The notes: a model not told the origin generated them from the letters alone. Shown: positions 45,614 to 54,410, counted from the first letter of the stretch. The stretch is 64,000 nt of DNA from Mucilaginibacter_A sp050954285 (GCA_050954285.1 JBPBPL010000026.1:1-64000), one strand, 5' to 3'. A program made the numbers and translations.

Positions 45614-46144
45614 ATGAAAACGCTTAAAATTACCACCCTGGTTGTATTATCTGCCCTGAGTTTCAGTTTAACAAACACTTTTGCACAAGATCGCAGCAGC
45701 CGTCAAAATCAAAACGGTACAACTACAAACACCAGCAATACAGGTTCTGGCAGCCAGCAAAACGGCTACAATACGCAAAATAGTAGTTATCAGAATACTC
45801 AGAATCAAGGCAGGCAAAATCAGGGAAGCCAAAGTCAGAGCACACAAACTTATCAGGGCCAAACCAATAATAGCCGTGGCAATAACCAAATTGGCCAAAG
45901 TTATGGAAACCAAAGCGCTGGAAATCAAAATTATCAAAATCAAGGCCAGAATATGCCGAACCGTGGTGGACAAAATTACCAGAACCAGGGTCAGGGTGAA
46001 AGAAATTATGCTGATCGTGATTTCCATGATCGCGATCACAGAGACCACGATTTCAGATTTGACCACGACCGTAGAGACCGTGATTTCCGTGACCGAGACT
46101 TCCATGATCGCAATGATCGCGACGGATATAACCGCAACTGGTAA
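45614..46144 (+). CDS. Exported low-complexity Q/N-rich protein with an Asp/Arg-rich tail
   Basis: A 176-residue protein. Residues 1-25 form a signal peptide ending TFAQ. Residues ~28-130 are almost only Q, N, S, T, G and Y, like prion-like or adhesive sequences. The C-terminal ~45 residues are built of repeated D, R, H and F (DRDF and DHDF units), strongly charged. It has no recognisable domain. Such proteins in Bacteroidota are often cell-surface or envelope-stress products, but no function is assigned. Composition lets other frames stay open over much of the gene, so the frame is chosen on the signal peptide and the terminator that follows. Confidence 0.85.
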   Translation: MKTLKITTLVVLSALSFSLTNTFAQDRSSRQNQNGTTTNTSNTGSGSQQNGYNTQNSSYQNTQNQGRQNQGSQSQSTQTYQGQTNNSRGNNQIGQSYGNQSAGNQNYQNQGQNMPNRGGQNYQNQGQGERNYADRDFHDRDHRDHDFRFDHDRRDRDFRDRDFHDRNDRDGYNRNW

Positions 46145-46156
46145 ACTATATTACAA

Positions 46157-46185
46157 AAAGCCCTGGCATTTAGCCAGGGCTTTTT
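46157..46185 (+). terminator. Intrinsic terminator after the Q/N-rich gene
   Basis: AAAGCCCTGGC (46157-46167) pairs with GCCAGGGCTTT (46173-46183), loop ATTTA, followed by T residues. An 11-bp stem. Confidence 0.9.
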
Positions 46186-46231
46186 GTTTTTATAAGATTG
46201 CAGCAGCTTCCGGCCAAACTTATTATTCTCC

Positions 46232-46239
46232 TATCTTTG
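46232..46239 (+). promoter_or_regulatory. Putative -7 element just upstream of the 71-residue gene
   Basis: TATCTTTG lies six bases before the ATG at 46246, which would give a leaderless transcript, as at recR. Confidence 0.4.
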
Positions 46240-46245
46240 CCGCTT

Positions 46246-46461
46246 ATGGAAGCCATTCAAATTTCCGGTATTTTTAAAAATGCCATTTGCCGTGCACAAG
46301 CCATTGAGCCGAACCTTTACCGCATTACAATGGATACTGTTTTTATCGGTACAATTTTGCGCGAAAACGGCGGCTGGTGTTTGCAGGAAATTTCTGGTGA
46401 AGACCTGACTGCCGAAAACGTACAGTTAATTGGTGCTTATCTCGATAAAAAACATTTTTAA
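46246..46461 (+). CDS. Small hypothetical protein (71 residues)
   Basis: From the ATG at 46246 (MEAIQISGIFKNAI) the frame encodes 71 residues. The predicted pattern is alpha/beta (KNAICRAQAIEPNLYRITMD, then GGWCLQEISGEDL). An upstream ATG at 46198 would place hydrophobic residues first but lies before the likely promoter. I do not recognise the family. It converges with kup, whose stop is one base away. A family A word at 46334 encodes its DTVFI residues. Confidence 0.7.
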   Translation: MEAIQISGIFKNAICRAQAIEPNLYRITMDTVFIGTILRENGGWCLQEISGEDLTAENVQLIGAYLDKKHF

Positions 46462-46462
46462 A

Positions 46463-48463
46463 TTAATCTTCATTAAAGCTGGTTTCCGACTTGATTATTG
46501 TTGGTGCAACCCGTTTCAAGGCGAAATTGGAAAATGGATGTACCACCAAAGGTATTTTTTCAATTCGGGTTTCGCTGGTATCCAGGCCATAAGCCTGCGC
46601 ATCAGAAAGCGCATATTGTTTAATGGCGAAGTAACTTCTCAAAATAAAGCCCTCTTTTAAGCTGAATTCGTTTTCGTAGGAAAGAAATTTCTCGAGCAAT
46701 ACAAATCGAAAATCTGCCGCCAAGTTGTACTGGCTTAACGATTCGTATTTGGATGTGATGTCGATTTCTTTGTTAGCCACCATATCCTGCACCACTTTCC
46801 GGAATAAAACGTTAATCCGGGGCTGGATGCGGAAGCCTAAACGAAACTCTACACGGATGATTTTATCGTCTTCCAGCTCCTCGATGCTGTATTCCATTGT
46901 GTACGGATCATCGGCCCGTTCAATATGAATAAACCAGTAAATATCCGCCCGTTTTGGCATGCGGCTAAAAATAGAATATAAAATTTTCTGCTCAATTTGT
47001 TTACTGTTATTGGCTTTGGTAAGATAGATTAAGTGTGTGGCAAATTTCGGAATGGATTCTTCTGCACTTAAAGCCTTAAACATGGGAATTTTATCTTTCA
47101 GATCGATAAAATTTAATAACCGGTTATTGATTTTTCTCGCCCGGTACCAGATGTACATCGTAAAAATCAAACCGATTTCAAACACTAAAAAGAACAAACG
47201 TTTGAGCAATTTAACGGCGTTGGCTACAAAAAAAGAACCTTCCACCGAAACAAAAACACACAGGATAATGATCACCAGCCAAAGCGGCCAGTGCTTTACA
47301 TAGCGCATAAAATAATACACCAGAATGGTCGTCATCAGCATAGCAACGGTGATGGAAAATCCGTAGGCCGCCGTCATCGCTTCGGAGGTGCGGAAGTATA
47401 TGGAAACGGCAATACAGCCAAAACAAAGTAGCCAGTTGATACTTGGGATGTAGATTTGTCCGCGGATATCACTCGGAAACTTGATGGTTACGCGCGGCCA
47501 GAAGTTCATGCTCACGGCCTCACTAATTAGTGTAAAAGAACCACTAATTAAAGCCTGACTGGCAATTATGGTGGCAAACGTGGCCAAGACAATGCTGGGA
47601 ATCAGAAAAGTATGCGGCACAATTTGAAAAAACGGATTTACATTGCTAAAAGAAGTACCAGCAGGTTGTAGTAAAACCCAGGCTCCCTGGCCTAAATAAT
47701 TCAGCATCAGGGTGGTTTTGACAAAAATCCAGCTAACCTGAATGTTTTTCCGGCCGCAATGGCCCAGATCAGAATACAAGGCTTCGGCACCGGTGGTACA
47801 TAAAAAAACGGCTCCAAGCAACCAGAATCCTTTTGGATGACCGGTGAGTAATTCAAAGCCATAGTATGGGTTTAAAGCTTTGAAAATTTGCGGGTAATGT
47901 ATAATTTGTAACGTTCCTAATACGCCCAGCATGATAAACCAAAGCAGCATGATCGGGCCGAATGCAGAGCCGATAACTTTAGTGCCAAACTGCTGGAAAA
48001 AGAAAAGCAGCAGGATAATACCGATTACAATCGTTAGGATCAATTCATTTCCGGGAATGATGTAAGCGGAGAGGGCAGGTACCAGATGAAGGCCCTCAAT
48101 TGCGGAGGTAACTGAAATTGGCGGTGTAATAATACCATCGGCCAACAACGTGCCCGCACCGATAATGGCAGGAACAGCCAGCCACTTACCATACCTTCGA
48201 ACCAAAGCATACAAAGAAAAAATCCCGCCTTCGCCTTTATTATCTGCTTGTAGTGTGATGAAAATATATTTAAAAGTGGTTTGTAAAGTTAGCGTCCAGA
48301 AAACGCAGGAAATAGCACCCAATACCAGCTCCTGGTTCACTTTTCCGCCTTCGGTTAACAAAGTTTGAAAAACATATAATGGCGAAGTACCGATGTCGCC
48401 AAAGATAATGCCGAGCGTAATCAGCATGCCAGCGGCGGATAATTTTTTCAGATGTGCACTCAT
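46463..48463 (-). CDS. kup: Kup-family potassium uptake protein
   Basis: A 666-residue transporter of the KUP/HAK/KT family, a proton-coupled potassium importer. The hallmark GDIGTSPLYV is at the N-terminus, DNKGEGGIF follows, and about twelve transmembrane segments fill residues 1-440, with a cytosolic C-terminal domain after that. Length is normal. A long leader with a stem-loop just upstream of the start is described separately. Divergent from the sigma-54 activator gene. Confidence 0.96.
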   Translation of the reverse strand: MSAHLKKLSAAGMLITLGIIFGDIGTSPLYVFQTLLTEGGKVNQELVLGAISCVFWTLTLQTTFKYIFITLQADNKGEGGIFSLYALVRRYGKWLAVPAIIGAGTLLADGIITPPISVTSAIEGLHLVPALSAYIIPGNELILTIVIGIILLLFFFQQFGTKVIGSAFGPIMLLWFIMLGVLGTLQIIHYPQIFKALNPYYGFELLTGHPKGFWLLGAVFLCTTGAEALYSDLGHCGRKNIQVSWIFVKTTLMLNYLGQGAWVLLQPAGTSFSNVNPFFQIVPHTFLIPSIVLATFATIIASQALISGSFTLISEAVSMNFWPRVTIKFPSDIRGQIYIPSINWLLCFGCIAVSIYFRTSEAMTAAYGFSITVAMLMTTILVYYFMRYVKHWPLWLVIIILCVFVSVEGSFFVANAVKLLKRLFFLVFEIGLIFTMYIWYRARKINNRLLNFIDLKDKIPMFKALSAEESIPKFATHLIYLTKANNSKQIEQKILYSIFSRMPKRADIYWFIHIERADDPYTMEYSIEELEDDKIIRVEFRLGFRIQPRINVLFRKVVQDMVANKEIDITSKYESLSQYNLAADFRFVLLEKFLSYENEFSLKEGFILRSYFAIKQYALSDAQAYGLDTSETRIEKIPLVVHPFSNFALKRVAPTIIKSETSFNED

Positions 48464-48481
48464 TTAATTAGTTTTGGATAG

Positions 48482-48526
48482 TATCCTATAAAAGCAACAA
48501 TTAAAGTATCGTGCTTTTACAGGATA
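48482..48526 (-). other. Stem-loop in the kup leader, related to the repeated word
   Basis: TATCCTATAAAAGCA (48482-48496) and TGCTTTTACAGGATA (48512-48526) pair with one mismatch. It begins 19 bases before the kup start and could hide the ribosome-binding region. The arms resemble family B words lacking three bases. Confidence 0.5.
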
Positions 48527-48795
48527 AATTTTGATGAAGTTTCGTTATTGATGAACTTCTGTGATTAGCTAAAGGGATGCCCTGTTAAATGAATGAATTA
48601 GCGTAAAATATAAGTAATTGATTATTAGTAAAATGCATATTTTTAGACAAAGATAAACCAAGCCGGAAAAGATCATTTTGATAATTGGGTATCAAAATGA
48701 TAAACCATTGCATGAATAATCTCCGCCTAAAATTAATATTAGGCATATTTAGTTGCAGTATTAATGCTTCTTTTACACATAAAATTTTGTTGTTC
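48527..48795. other. Divergent regulatory region between kup and the sigma-54 activator
   Basis: On the minus strand TATCTTTG at 48648-48655 could start a ~180-base kup leader; no good -33 TTG is present. On the plus strand a family B word at 48764-48775 lies 20 bases before the likely start of the response regulator. No gene is supported. Confidence 0.4.
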
Positions 48796-50160
48796 ATGTT
48801 GATTCCTGCTTCCGTGCAAAAAGGCAAACTGTTAATTATTGATGATGAAGATCGATTGCGAAAACTGCTTTCGCGGATTTTGCAGTTGGAAGGATATGAT
48901 GTTTTTGAAGCTGCTACTGCAAAAGAAGGTCTGAAAAAGCTGGAAAACGAAGCTATAGAAGTGGTTATCAGTGATGTAAAACTGCCTGATAGTAACGGGA
49001 TTGAGTTAACACAAAAAATCAAATCAGGCTGGCCGGCAATAGAAGTGATTGTGCTAACGGCTTTTGGCAGCATTAGCGATGGGGTTACAGCGATTAAAAA
49101 CGGCGCTTTTGATTATATTGTTAAAGGTGATGACAATGACAAAATTATTCCGCTGATTAGTAAGGCAATGGATAAAGTGCTGTTGCAGCAACGGGTAAAC
49201 GAGCTGGAAAGTAAACTGAATAACCGCTTTGGTTTTGAGCGGATTATTGGAAAAACAGAGCCGATTAAAGATGCGATTGATCTCGCCCAAAAAGTAGCAG
49301 GAACAGATACTACCGTATTATTGCTTGGCGAAACCGGAACCGGAAAAGAGGTTTTTGCCGAAGCCATCCACCAGGCCAGTACGCGCAGTCAAAAAACTTT
49401 TGTGGCCGTTAATTGCAGCGCTTTTACCAAAGAACTGCTGGAAAGCGAACTTTTTGGTTACAAAGCTGGCGCGTTTACCAATGCCTTGAAAGATAAAAAA
49501 GGGTTGTTTGAAGAAGCTAACGGCGGAACTATTTTTTTAGATGAAATTGGCGAGCTTGACCTGAATTTGCAGGCAAAATTACTTCGGGTATTAGAATCGC
49601 AGCAATTTATTAAAATTGGCGATACACGGCCCACGCAGGTTGATGCGCGCATTATTGCAGCTACAAACCGCGATTTACTTGCAGAATCTGCTAAAGCCAT
49701 TTTTCGGCCAGATTTGTATTACCGTTTATCCGTTTTTCAAATTACTTTGCCGGCACTTCGCAACCGAAAAGAAGACATTAAACTGCTTACTGCTTTTTTT
49801 ATCAGGTATTTTTCATCAAAAGTTAAAAAAACAATTCCTGTTTTATCTGCAGATTTTATTAAAAAGTTAGAAGCTTATCCTTGGCCGGGTAATATCCGAG
49901 AATTAAAAAATGTGATTGAACGAGTGGTAATATTAAGTAATGATGGCCAGGCCGACGAATCTTTATTGCCGTTGAATATGCAAGAGCAAATCGTGTTGAA
50001 CCATTACGACAACCCTCATTTTGATATGGCTTCCGTAGAAAAAAAACATATCCAACAAGTGCTGAAACATGCCGGTGGCAACCGTGCCGAAGCCGCACGC
50101 TTGCTTGATATTGGAATTGCCACCTTGTATCGAAAATTAAAAGAATATGGGATTGAATAA
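48796..50160 (+). CDS. Sigma-54-dependent response regulator (NtrC-type)
   Basis: A 454-residue protein from the ATG at 48796 (MLIPASVQKGKLLIIDDE); a frame extending 37 codons upstream crosses a word copy and adds no domain. Receiver with D60 in VVISDVKLP. AAA+ domain with Walker A GETGTGKE (178-185) and GGTIFLDEIGEL (Walker B), and a Fis-type helix-turn-helix at the C-terminus (NRAEAARLLDIGIATLYRKL). The sigma-54 contact loop is GAFTNA (225-230) in place of GAFTGA. It activates promoters bound by RpoN; targets and partner kinase are not obvious. Confidence 0.94.
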   Translation: MLIPASVQKGKLLIIDDEDRLRKLLSRILQLEGYDVFEAATAKEGLKKLENEAIEVVISDVKLPDSNGIELTQKIKSGWPAIEVIVLTAFGSISDGVTAIKNGAFDYIVKGDDNDKIIPLISKAMDKVLLQQRVNELESKLNNRFGFERIIGKTEPIKDAIDLAQKVAGTDTTVLLLGETGTGKEVFAEAIHQASTRSQKTFVAVNCSAFTKELLESELFGYKAGAFTNALKDKKGLFEEANGGTIFLDEIGELDLNLQAKLLRVLESQQFIKIGDTRPTQVDARIIAATNRDLLAESAKAIFRPDLYYRLSVFQITLPALRNRKEDIKLLTAFFIRYFSSKVKKTIPVLSADFIKKLEAYPWPGNIRELKNVIERVVILSNDGQADESLLPLNMQEQIVLNHYDNPHFDMASVEKKHIQQVLKHAGGNRAEAARLLDIGIATLYRKLKEYGIE

Positions 50161-50402
50161 ACAAGTTTCAGTTGTTTTTGCGGATTGAGGTTTAATGACG
50201 AACGATTGACTTTTTATACCGTTTATTTTCATCGAGACAACCTGTTCTTTCGTCGATACCTGTTGCCAGATCAGGCTTGGATTGAAGAAAATTGTCAGTA
50301 TTATTCATTTTCAATTTATTTACAGACGCATATTATGTTACCTTTTCCACAAAAAGTCAGATTCAAACTTTAATGCTTTTTAAATATTTTGTTGGTAAAA
50401 AC

Positions 50403-53231
50403 ATGTATAAGCGGGTTGTAAACAAACGGTTTGCTATTTTTAAAGCTTCTTTTATTACCTTAATTTTATTACTGGCGCATCAGTTTTCTTTCGCGCAGTT
50501 ATGTACCGGTAGTTTGGGCGATCCGGTTGTTAGCATTACTTTCGGGGCCGGTACAGCTACTCATGCTGGTGCTTTGGCATCCGGCACTACAAGTTATACT
50601 TACAGCAGTGCCGATTTTCCTACGGATGGATCGTATACGGTTGAAAACACCACTGCCGGAGCAAGTGGTGTATGGTGGACGACAACCGATCATACAGGAG
50701 ACACCGGCGGCTATATGATGGTAGTGAATGCCAGTGTAGCCAAAACAGATTATTTTTATAAAAGCACCGTTAGCGGACTTTGCCCCGGTACTACTTATGA
50801 ATTTGCTGCCTGGGTTGTTAACCTGTTGAAATCAAGAGATATAAGCCCTCCGGATATCACTTTTACCATATCCACCGCCAGCGGAACGGTTTTAGGAACT
50901 TACAGTACCGGCACGATTCCGCTTACTTCATCAGGGCCTGTGTGGAAACAATACGGTTTATATTTTACCACGCCAGCTAATGTGGAAAGTGTCGTGATCC
51001 AGATGACCAACAACAGCAATGGCGGTGCACCAGCCAATGATTTGGCTTTGGATGACATCACTTTTCGTGCCTGCGGACCAACAATGGTTTCCAGTTTCAG
51101 TTCTTCGACTGCAGTAACAACACAAACCGTTTGTGCAGGTTCGAGCCAAAAATTTGCGTTAAGCGCGGCAGTTTCTACCGGCTATACCAATCCGGCTTAT
51201 CAATGGCAGGTGAACTCGGGTTCTGGGTGGACCGATATTACAGGTGCTACCGCAACTACTTACACATTAAGTACACCAGCTACGGCCGGCAGTTACCAGT
51301 ATCGTTTGGTTAGTTCTGAAGCGGCAAATATTGGTACAGCTGCCTGCCAGGTGGCTTCAAATCTGCTTACGCTAACTGTAACGCCAGCTGCCATTGCTTC
51401 TTTTACAGTGGCAGATAGTACGTGTCGTTCAGATTCAGTTGTATTTAAAAATACCTCTACTACTACCGGTATCACGGTTTCGGCCTGGAACTGGGATTTT
51501 GGTGATGGGCAAACCTCAACGCTTCAGAATCCTTCACACTTGTATTCAGCAGCAGGGAATTATACTGTTACGTTAAACATTACCAGCAGCGGCGGATGTG
51601 CATCCACGGCTTTTAGCAAAACCATTCACATCAGTGCGTTGCCTGTTTCATTATTTACTTTTTCTACGCCAAATTGCGTTGGGCAGGCGGTAACATTTAC
51701 TGATCAATCAACTGTAACAGAAGGAAAAATTACACAATGGTCATGGAATTTTGGTGATCAAACATTAAACAGCGTTTTCAGTACCAATGCTTCTTTTACC
51801 CATACTTTTTCGTCAGCCGGAACTTATACTGTTACTTTACAGGTGCTTACAAGTGCCGGTTGCGTAAATACTTCTACCCAAACCATTGTTATTCATCCTT
51901 TGCCGGTGGCAGATTTTTCTTTGCCTGATGTTTGCCTATCTGATGCTTATGCAAAGTTTACCGATAAAAGCAGCATTGCCGACAGCACCCAATCAGCTTT
52001 TATTTATCTGTGGAATTTTGGCGATCAGAATGCAAGTACTTCGAACCCCAATACTTCCACCGTAAAAAATCCTCAGCATAAATATTCTCAAACAGGAAAT
52101 TACACGGTTAGCCTTACCGTTACGTCTGGATACGGCTGCGTAGGTACCACCAAAACGCAAGCATTTACGGTAAATGGCGCAGTTCCGGTTGCTTCTTTTA
52201 AGGCAGAAAATAGCGGAAGTTTATGTAGCAGCGACAGCATTTACTTTGATAATACCTCTACCATTGATTTTGGCAACATTACCAAGATTGTATTTTATTA
52301 CGATTATGTGAATGCGCCGAATGACAGTACGGTTTTTTATAGAAGCCTGAACCAGATTCCGGCCACCAACAAATTCTCGCATTTTTACGGGTTGTTTAAT
52401 ACGCCGCTTACCAAAACTTATGATGTAAAAATGATTATATATTCCGGGGCTACCTGTTTCAGTTCTGTGGATCATACCATCACGATTAATGCTAACCCGA
52501 TTGTTACATTATCTGCTATTGGTACCATTTGCCAGGAATCAAACCCGGTTCAAATCACCCAAAATCTTAACGGGTTTACTGGTACGGGCACTTTTAGCGG
52601 TACAGGCATTTCTTCATCCGGATTGTTTAATCCGGCTGCGGCAGGGGTAGGCACTTTCACCATTAGCTATACTTTTACAGCTGCCAACGGTTGCGGCTAT
52701 TCAACTTCGCAACAGGTTACGGTATTTGCTACGCCAACAGTTTCCGCTCCGGCTACGGTTGAGATATTGGAAGGCGGCCAAACAACTATCAAGGCTGTGG
52801 CTTCGGGCAATAATTTGACTTACCAATGGACGCCAGCCACAGGTTTAAGTTCTGCTACGGTTCTGGATCCGGTAGTAAGTCCTGCTACCGATACGCAATA
52901 TACTTTGGTGGTTACTTCTGCGGATGGTTGTGTGGCCAGCGCACAGGTAGAAGTTACAGTTTTGAAAGCACCGGTTGTACCCAATACGTTCACCCCTAAT
53001 AATGATGGCGTGAACGATACCTGGAACATTAAATACTTGGATAGTTACCCGAATTGTACAGTAGAAATTTACAACCGTTATGGTCAGCAACTTTTTTATT
53101 CTATCGGTTATCCTGTGCCGTGGGACGGGCAATATAAAGGTGCAAATCTGCCAGTGGGCGTTTATTATTACATCATCAACCCAAAAAGCGGCCGCAGCCG
53201 GATTTCAGGAAGTTTAACCATTATCAGGTAA
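50403..53231 (+). CDS. Secreted PKD-repeat protein with type IX C-terminal sorting domain
   Basis: A 942-residue secreted protein from the ATG at 50403 (MYKRVVNKRF). Signal peptide ends near FSFAQ. A beta-rich N-terminal domain (~30-230) is followed by Ig-like and PKD domains with their WNFGD / WDFGDG marks (about residues 360-600). The C-terminus NTFTPNNDGVNDTWNIK and VYYYIIN... is the gliding-motility-associated CHU_C (type B) sorting domain recognised by the type IX secretion system. It is therefore exported across the outer membrane and attached to the surface or released. Repeats suggest adhesion or glycan binding, not catalysis. Three word copies lie inside (51395, 51787, 52190). Confidence 0.92.
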   Translation: MYKRVVNKRFAIFKASFITLILLLAHQFSFAQLCTGSLGDPVVSITFGAGTATHAGALASGTTSYTYSSADFPTDGSYTVENTTAGASGVWWTTTDHTGDTGGYMMVVNASVAKTDYFYKSTVSGLCPGTTYEFAAWVVNLLKSRDISPPDITFTISTASGTVLGTYSTGTIPLTSSGPVWKQYGLYFTTPANVESVVIQMTNNSNGGAPANDLALDDITFRACGPTMVSSFSSSTAVTTQTVCAGSSQKFALSAAVSTGYTNPAYQWQVNSGSGWTDITGATATTYTLSTPATAGSYQYRLVSSEAANIGTAACQVASNLLTLTVTPAAIASFTVADSTCRSDSVVFKNTSTTTGITVSAWNWDFGDGQTSTLQNPSHLYSAAGNYTVTLNITSSGGCASTAFSKTIHISALPVSLFTFSTPNCVGQAVTFTDQSTVTEGKITQWSWNFGDQTLNSVFSTNASFTHTFSSAGTYTVTLQVLTSAGCVNTSTQTIVIHPLPVADFSLPDVCLSDAYAKFTDKSSIADSTQSAFIYLWNFGDQNASTSNPNTSTVKNPQHKYSQTGNYTVSLTVTSGYGCVGTTKTQAFTVNGAVPVASFKAENSGSLCSSDSIYFDNTSTIDFGNITKIVFYYDYVNAPNDSTVFYRSLNQIPATNKFSHFYGLFNTPLTKTYDVKMIIYSGATCFSSVDHTITINANPIVTLSAIGTICQESNPVQITQNLNGFTGTGTFSGTGISSSGLFNPAAAGVGTFTISYTFTAANGCGYSTSQQVTVFATPTVSAPATVEILEGGQTTIKAVASGNNLTYQWTPATGLSSATVLDPVVSPATDTQYTLVVTSADGCVASAQVEVTVLKAPVVPNTFTPNNDGVNDTWNIKYLDSYPNCTVEIYNRYGQQLFYSIGYPVPWDGQYKGANLPVGVYYYIINPKSGRSRISGSLTIIR

Positions 53232-53315
53232 CGGCCTGATTATGCTGTTGCATGAGCAACTTTTTGACTACTGTTTTTATAGTGTTAAATTTTTGTTAAA
53301 TGTTTAAACTTCTAG

Positions 53316-53345
53316 TTGCTTAGTGTACTTTTTACACTATATTTG
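53316..53345 (+). promoter_or_regulatory. Strong TTG-N19-TATATTTG promoter
   Basis: TTG at 53316-53318, 19-base spacer, TATATTTG at 53338-53345. This is the best match to the Bacteroidota promoter consensus in the window. A short transcript to the terminator at 53410 would follow. Confidence 0.65.
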
Positions 53346-53351
53346 TGCTCT

Positions 53352-53414
53352 TCATATTTAGGTTTATAATTGGTTAAAAGGACTTCATTCTCCCCGTTTG
53401 AAGTCCTTTTTGTT
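53352..53414 (+). ncRNA. Candidate short RNA of about 60 nt
   Basis: A strong promoter (TATATTTG) lies just upstream and an intrinsic terminator ends the stretch at 53410. There is no open reading frame and no ORF elsewhere on this strand until the pirin gene 120 bases later. A small regulatory RNA or an attenuator for the pirin gene both fit; neither is proven. Confidence 0.45.
53376..53413 (+). terminator. Intrinsic terminator
   Basis: AAAAGGACTTCA (53376-53387) pairs with TGAAGTCCTTTT (53399-53410), followed by further Ts. It ends the candidate short RNA and may also serve the PKD gene. Confidence 0.85.
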
Positions 53415-53483
53415 TTATGGTATTTTTTGGAAAGCAATAAACAAGCATTTCAAAATAAACATTTGTTTAAACAATTAATCTTG

Positions 53484-53516
53484 ATACTTCTTTTACCGGT
53501 ATAATTTCCGGTAAAA
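53484..53516. repeat. Family-B word with adjoining inverted repeat
   Basis: The word (minus strand, ATACTTCTTTTA on plus) at 53484-53495 runs into TTTTACCGG (53491-53499) that pairs with CCGGTAAAA (53508-53516). It lies 20 bases before the pirin ATG. Same layout as 11984-12005. Confidence 0.7.
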
Positions 53517-53537
53517 CTATTACCTAAAAACTCAAAA

Positions 53538-54392
53538 ATGCTTACCATTAAACAACTCCATAAAGCAGAATATGCACCCATTGCAGACCTGGTTACGTAC
53601 CGCGTTTTGCCAACACGTTCTATTGATTATTTAGATCCGTTTTTGTTTTTGAATCATCATGGTCCGCAGGTTTACAAGGCATTTAACCGCGGCTTGCCTT
53701 TTGGGCCGCACCCGCATCGCGGTATGGAAACGGTTACATTTATTTTGGAAGGCGACATTGCCCACAAAGACAGCGGCGGCCACGAAAGCGTGATGACCGA
53801 AGGAGGTGTGCAATGGATGACGGCCGGAAAAGGGTTGATTCATGCCGAGGTTTCTTCGGAAGCATTCAAAAAAAGTGGTGGCCCGCTGGAGATTTTACAA
53901 TTGTGGATCAACCTTCCCGCTAAATCAAAAATGACCACACCGTTTTACAAAGGTTTGCAAAAAGAGGATATCCCGAGCCTGGTTTTGGATGAAGGAAAAG
54001 TTACCGTCAACCTGGTTTCTGGTGATTGGGAAGGACATCAGGCGGCTTTCAAATCTGGTATCGGCGTACAGCTGAACACCATTTTTTTTAAGGAAGGTGG
54101 TAAATTATCGATTCCGGTTCCAAGCGATCATAATACCTTTTTTTATGTGATTAAAGGACAACTCAATGTGAATGAAACAACGGTTGAAAAACTGTATCTG
54201 GCAGAGTTTAACTACGATGGCGACCGTCTCCATATTCAGGCAGATGAAGAAAGCATATTACTTTTCGGCCAGGCCAAGCCGCTAAATGAACCGGTAGTTT
54301 CGCAAGGCCCGTTTGTGATGAACACCGAGCAGGAAATTGAAGAAGCATATGCAGATTACCAACAAGGAAAATTTGGTAACGGAAACTTTTAG
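53538..54392 (+). CDS. Pirin family protein
   Basis: A 284-residue double cupin. The metal-binding pattern is clear: GPHPHRGMETVTFI gives two histidines, and a later His and Glu in LIHAEVSSE complete the site. Bacterial pirins include quercetin dioxygenases and regulatory proteins; the exact role is unknown. The C-terminal half carries the second cupin (DHNTFFYVIKGQLNVNETTV). It stands directly upstream of the second molybdenum-enzyme operon, with a family B word after its stop. Confidence 0.92.
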   Translation: MLTIKQLHKAEYAPIADLVTYRVLPTRSIDYLDPFLFLNHHGPQVYKAFNRGLPFGPHPHRGMETVTFILEGDIAHKDSGGHESVMTEGGVQWMTAGKGLIHAEVSSEAFKKSGGPLEILQLWINLPAKSKMTTPFYKGLQKEDIPSLVLDEGKVTVNLVSGDWEGHQAAFKSGIGVQLNTIFFKEGGKLSIPVPSDHNTFFYVIKGQLNVNETTVEKLYLAEFNYDGDRLHIQADEESILLFGQAKPLNEPVVSQGPFVMNTEQEIEEAYADYQQGKFGNGNF

Positions 54393-54410
54393 TTGCCAAA
54401 AAAACAATGA

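Noticed and set aside
45668..46105. A 145-codon minus-strand frame and a long second plus-strand frame over the Q/N-rich gene
   Set aside because: Open only because of the low-complexity codon use; the signal peptide and terminator fit the 45614-46144 frame.
48464..48655. Known riboswitch (c-di-AMP type) upstream of kup
   Set aside because: No sequence that I recognise as the conserved core; only a simple stem is visible.
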